DNA from: an uncultured Ruminococcus sp.
Lineage (GTDB): Bacteria > Bacillota > Clostridia > Oscillospirales > Acutalibacteraceae
Reading direction: 5' to 3'
Length of the DNA stretch: 50,974 nt
Assembly (NCBI GenBank): GCA_902785425.1
Contig: CACZYP010000008.1
Coordinates: 19,769 to 70,742, forward strand
Part shown: positions 48,307-50,974 of the stretch, piece after piece
Layout: every line of letters starts with the position of its first letter
How positions within the stretch are numbered: position 1 is the stretch's first letter
Notes under the pieces: generated by a model
Told to the model about the DNA's origin: nothing
Database searches by the model: none
What the model saw: the letters and a program-made list of their open reading frames with translations, nothing else
Made by a program: the position numbers and the translations under genes

Positions 48307-50451
48307 TCAAACTTTCATGGTAAGGCTTATCCTGCCTTTTTCGGGGTCTACGGAGAGGATCTTTACGTTTACGAGGTCGCCTATCTTTGCGATCTCGCTC
48401 GGGTGCTTTATGTAGCGGTCGCACATCTGCGATATGTGTACAAGTCCGTCCTGGTGAACGCCGATATCGACAAATACGCCGAAGTCTATTACGTTTCGCA
48501 CCGTTCCCTTGAACTCCATTCCGCTCTGAAGATCCTTGATGTCGAGAACATCGCTGCGAAGTATGGGCGAGGGAAGCTCGTCTCTCGGGTCACGCCCCGG
48601 CTTTGCAAGCTCCTTTGCGATGTCTACAACGGTAGGTGCGCCGATGCCGAGCTTCGTTGTAACGGCGGACACCTTCTGTTTTTTGAGCCTTTCAAGTATA
48701 TCGTGATATTTGCCGTTGTTTATCTCGTCCTTTGTGTAGCCGAGCAGTTCAAGCAGAGCTTTTGCCGCCTTGTAGCTTTCGGGGTGTATGCCTGTGTTGT
48801 CAAACGGCTCCTTGCTTTCAGAAACACGCAGGAAGCCTGCGCACTGCTCGAATGCCTTGGGGCCGAGCTTCGGGACCTTTTTAAGCTCCGCACGGGAGGT
48901 GAATGCGCCGTTTTCTTCTCTGTAAGCCGTGATGTTGCTGCAAACCGTTGAGGAAAGACCTGCAACTCTCGAAAGCAGAGCCGGCGACGCCGTGTTGAGA
49001 TCGACGCCGACGGAGTTTACGCAGTCTTCCACTACGCCGTCAAGCGTTTCGCCGAGCCTTTTTTGCGGCATATCGTGCTGATACTGACCGACGCCTATAG
49101 ACTTCGGGTCGATCTTTACAAGCTCCGCTAAAGGATCCTGCAAACGTCTTGCGATAGAAACGGCGCTTCTGAGTGTGAGATCGAGCGACGGCAGCTCGTT
49201 TGCGGCAAGCTTTGATGCGGAGTAGATAGATGCGCCTGCCTCGTTTACGACCATGTAATAGACCTTTCGCTTGCACTGCTTTATAGCTTCTGCCGCAAAC
49301 ATCTCAGTCTCTTTTGAAGCCGTTCCGTTGCCGATCGAGATTATATCAACATTATGTTTTTCTATCAGTTCAAGCAGCTTCTTTTTTGAAGCTTCAACTT
49401 TCTCTTTTGAGTGCGTGGGGTAGAGTACAGTGGTGTCGAGCACCTTGCCCGTTGCGTCTACAACAGCAGTTTTGCAGCCCGTTCTGTAGCCGGGGTCAAG
49501 ACCGAGAACGACTTTTCCCTTAACGGGAGGCTGCATGAGCAGGTTTTTGAGGTTCAGCCCGAACAGCTTCAACGAGCTTTCGACAGCTTTTTCGGTAAGC
49601 TCGTTTCTTATCTCACGCTCGATGGAGGGGGAGATAAGGCGGTCGTAAGCGTCGTCGCAGGCTTCCTTTACGATGCGAGAGCTTTCGCTCTTGCCCTTAA
49701 CGGTCTTTTTGTAGATGATGTCGAGAGCTGCTTCTTTGTCGCATGCTACCGTGCCTTTGAGGAAGCCCTCTTTTTCGCCTCTGTTTATTGCAAGAAGACG
49801 GTGCGCCGGTATTTTGGCGGCAGGCTCGCTGAACTCGTAGAACTGCTTGTAAACGGAGTCTGCCTCGGGGTCGGAAGCTTTAACTTCGATCGTGCCTGTC
49901 TTTGAAGTCGAGCTGCGAACACTTTTTCTGATCTCTGCGTCGTCTGAGAGCATTTCCGCTATGATATCCTTTGCTCCGGAAATAGCGCTCTCAACGCTTT
50001 CAACGCCCTTTTCTTCACTGATGTATTTCATGCCCTCTGCTTCGGGAGATATTCCCGGCTCCTGACCGAGCAGAAGCATAGCAAGCGGTTCAAGACCCTT
50101 TTCCTTTGCGGCGGAGGCTCTTGTTTTTCTCTTCGGTCTGAACGGGCGGTATATATCTTCAAGCTCGCTGAGTGTAGCGGCGTTGTCGATAGCGGTGTTT
50201 ATCTCGTCCGTCATTTTCTCCTGCGCCGTGATAAGCTCACGTATCTCGCTGCGGCGCTTGTCGAGATTGCGGTAATATTCAAGCTTCTCGGCAAATTCTC
50301 TGATAAGCTGGTCGTCCATCGAGCCGTGCATCTCTTTGCGGTAGCGTGCGATAAACGGGATAGTGTTGCCCTCGTCGAGGAGAGTTATGATGTTTTTGGC
50401 GTAGTCCTCTCGAATGTTCATTTCAAGGGACAATACTTTTGAATGATCCAT
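48307..50451 (-). CDS. tex: Tex family RNA-binding transcription accessory protein
   Basis: A 714-residue Tex protein: N-terminal helical Tex domain (NIITLLDEGNTIPFIARYRKE), YqgF/RNase H-like domain (VLGLDPGYRTGCKTAVVD), helix-hairpin-helix region (VGVDLNTASPALLSRVAGLS) and a C-terminal S1 RNA-binding domain (FKGTVRNVIDFGVFVDIGVHQDGL). Family members bind nucleic acids and affect transcription and stress tolerance. The frame is open to an ATG at 50484, but AAGGAG sits 7 nt before the ATG at 50451 and nothing suitable precedes 50484, so I use 50451. It has its own terminator. Confidence 0.94.
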   Translation of the reverse strand: MDHSKVLSLEMNIREDYAKNIITLLDEGNTIPFIARYRKEMHGSMDDQLIREFAEKLEYYRNLDKRRSEIRELITAQEKMTDEINTAIDNAATLSELEDIYRPFRPKRKTRASAAKEKGLEPLAMLLLGQEPGISPEAEGMKYISEEKGVESVESAISGAKDIIAEMLSDDAEIRKSVRSSTSKTGTIEVKASDPEADSVYKQFYEFSEPAAKIPAHRLLAINRGEKEGFLKGTVACDKEAALDIIYKKTVKGKSESSRIVKEACDDAYDRLISPSIEREIRNELTEKAVESSLKLFGLNLKNLLMQPPVKGKVVLGLDPGYRTGCKTAVVDATGKVLDTTVLYPTHSKEKVEASKKKLLELIEKHNVDIISIGNGTASKETEMFAAEAIKQCKRKVYYMVVNEAGASIYSASKLAANELPSLDLTLRSAVSIARRLQDPLAELVKIDPKSIGVGQYQHDMPQKRLGETLDGVVEDCVNSVGVDLNTASPALLSRVAGLSSTVCSNITAYREENGAFTSRAELKKVPKLGPKAFEQCAGFLRVSESKEPFDNTGIHPESYKAAKALLELLGYTKDEINNGKYHDILERLKKQKVSAVTTKLGIGAPTVVDIAKELAKPGRDPRDELPSPILRSDVLDIKDLQSGMEFKGTVRNVIDFGVFVDIGVHQDGLVHISQMCDRYIKHPSEIAKIGDLVNVKILSVDPEKGRISLTMKV

Positions 50452-50610
50452 TACCGTACTCCTTGCTGTCTTTATGTTTTTCATACTCTGTTTCGCATTT
50501 AGTTAATTAATTATATCATAAGAAAACAAAAAAGTACAGCATTTTCTTAAACTTTTGTTTCATACTATTATTATACAATCAAAAACTTGTGAATAAATCA
50601 ATACCTCTTT

Positions 50611-50892
50611 AATGTGAAATGTGGAAAGTGGAATGGCGAATGTCGGAGTCGCTCCCTTTTATAATGGACAATTGACAATTGATAATGGACAATTATTGAG
50701 TCGCTTCGCTCCCTTTTATAATGGACAATTGACAATTGATAATGGATAATTATTGAGTCGCTTCGCTCCTGTTTTATATTGGTGTATTCAAACTTGAAAA
50801 TCATTTCTCGGCAGCGAACAAAGTTTAGTTTATCGAGAACTAATATAATCCAACTCGCCGCAGGCGAGTTCCGTAATTGTCAATTATCAATT
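50611..50892 (-). repeat. Modular hairpin repeat, copy 18 (reverse, tandemly expanded, truncated)
   Basis: Starts with TGTGAAATG/TGGAAAG arms and a GGAGTCGCTCC hairpin. A 57-bp unit of arm plus hairpin is then repeated (50654-50710 and 50711-50767, one substitution), followed by the reverse core, AACTCGCC-GCA-GGCGAGTT and a CAATTGTC arm that stops abruptly at the insertion-sequence edge. Nothing else lies in 50452-50892. Confidence 0.9.
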
Positions 50893-50974
50893 GGGCACCT
50901 CTAAAAACCCTACCCTAAAACAGGAAAAAGTGATATAATGGATATAACAAGCAAAGGGAGAGGAAAAAAGATGC
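50893..50974 (+). mobile_element. Probable left end of an insertion sequence with transposase start
   Basis: At 50893 the repeat gives way to GGGCACCTCTAAAAACCC, which resembles the terminal inverted repeats of IS5/IS1182-like elements. A TATAAT (50934-50939), a GGGAGAGG site (50956-50963) and an ATG at 50971 follow, as in a transposase leader. The gene itself lies beyond the window, so the family cannot be confirmed. Confidence 0.5.

Noticed and set aside
50452-50484. Tex start at the upstream ATG (50484)
   Set aside because: No ribosome binding site precedes it, while AAGGAG is correctly placed for the ATG at 50451.

Overview
The window looks like chromosome of a Gram-positive anaerobe of the class Clostridia, most likely a Ruminococcus-type member of the Oscillospiraceae. 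That placement is an inference. It rests on the gene families present (meso-diaminopimelate dehydrogenase, an NfnAB-type ferredoxin:NADP oxidoreductase, RibU under an FMN riboswitch, DUF4342-like proteins, a divergent ParE/ParC pair, a cohesin-like surface protein), on purine-rich Shine-Dalgarno sites, on many TTGACA-17-TATAAT promoters, and on a dense family of intergenic hairpin repeats of a kind I associate with this group. There is no CRISPR array, no prophage and no rRNA. The only mobile element is the probable left edge of an insertion sequence at the extreme right end.

Layout. 1-4.3 kb: diaminopimelate dehydrogenase (lysine/cell wall, NADPH) and nfnA-nfnB (NADPH supply). 5.1-9.9 kb: a MoxR / DUF58 / transglutaminase operon with overlapping genes. 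10-12.2 kb: a left-handed beta-helix protein, a 33-residue membrane peptide and a VanY-type carboxypeptidase lipoprotein. 12.3-12.5 kb: tRNA-Leu(CAG) and tRNA-Cys(GCA). 12.9-19.6 kb: uvrB, a GNAT acetyltransferase, parE and parC. 20.2-28 kb: two large low-complexity membrane proteins with zinc ribbons at opposite ends; between them lie a cohesin-like anchored protein, a peptide-deformylase-like protein and an rRNA methyltransferase. 28-30.3 kb: a DMT transporter, a GNAT enzyme and a small AT-rich group of unrecognised genes. 30.3-34.5 kb: two paralogous UBA-like/DUF4342-like membrane proteins followed by an OmpR-type two-component system; PhoB-like phased direct repeats precede the first gene. 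34.8-41.8 kb: cysK (minus strand), yebC, FMN riboswitch-ribU, a PAT-like acetyltransferase, glpK and an alpha/beta hydrolase. 42-47.7 kb (minus strand): a phosphorelay made of a giant hybrid kinase with two sensor modules, a stand-alone receiver and a REC-HD-GYP-Hpt protein, pointing to cyclic-di-GMP breakdown as output. 48.3-50.5 kb: tex (minus strand).

The most striking non-genic content is a modular repeat family of about 40-200 bp (longer when composite), with some 18 copies in almost every larger intergenic gap and in both orientations. Each full copy has outer arms built from short tandem words (GACAATT, GAAAATT or TGGAAAG/TGGAATG dialects), a hairpin cassette at each end and an AT-rich core. 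Hairpin stems differ between copies but stay complementary around a three-base loop. Two copies carry 57-58 bp tandem duplications, one is interrupted by a MITE-like palindrome and one is cut by the insertion sequence. Three copies end immediately before very similar GGGGG-type ribosome binding sites (uvrB, the cohesin-like gene and the response regulator).
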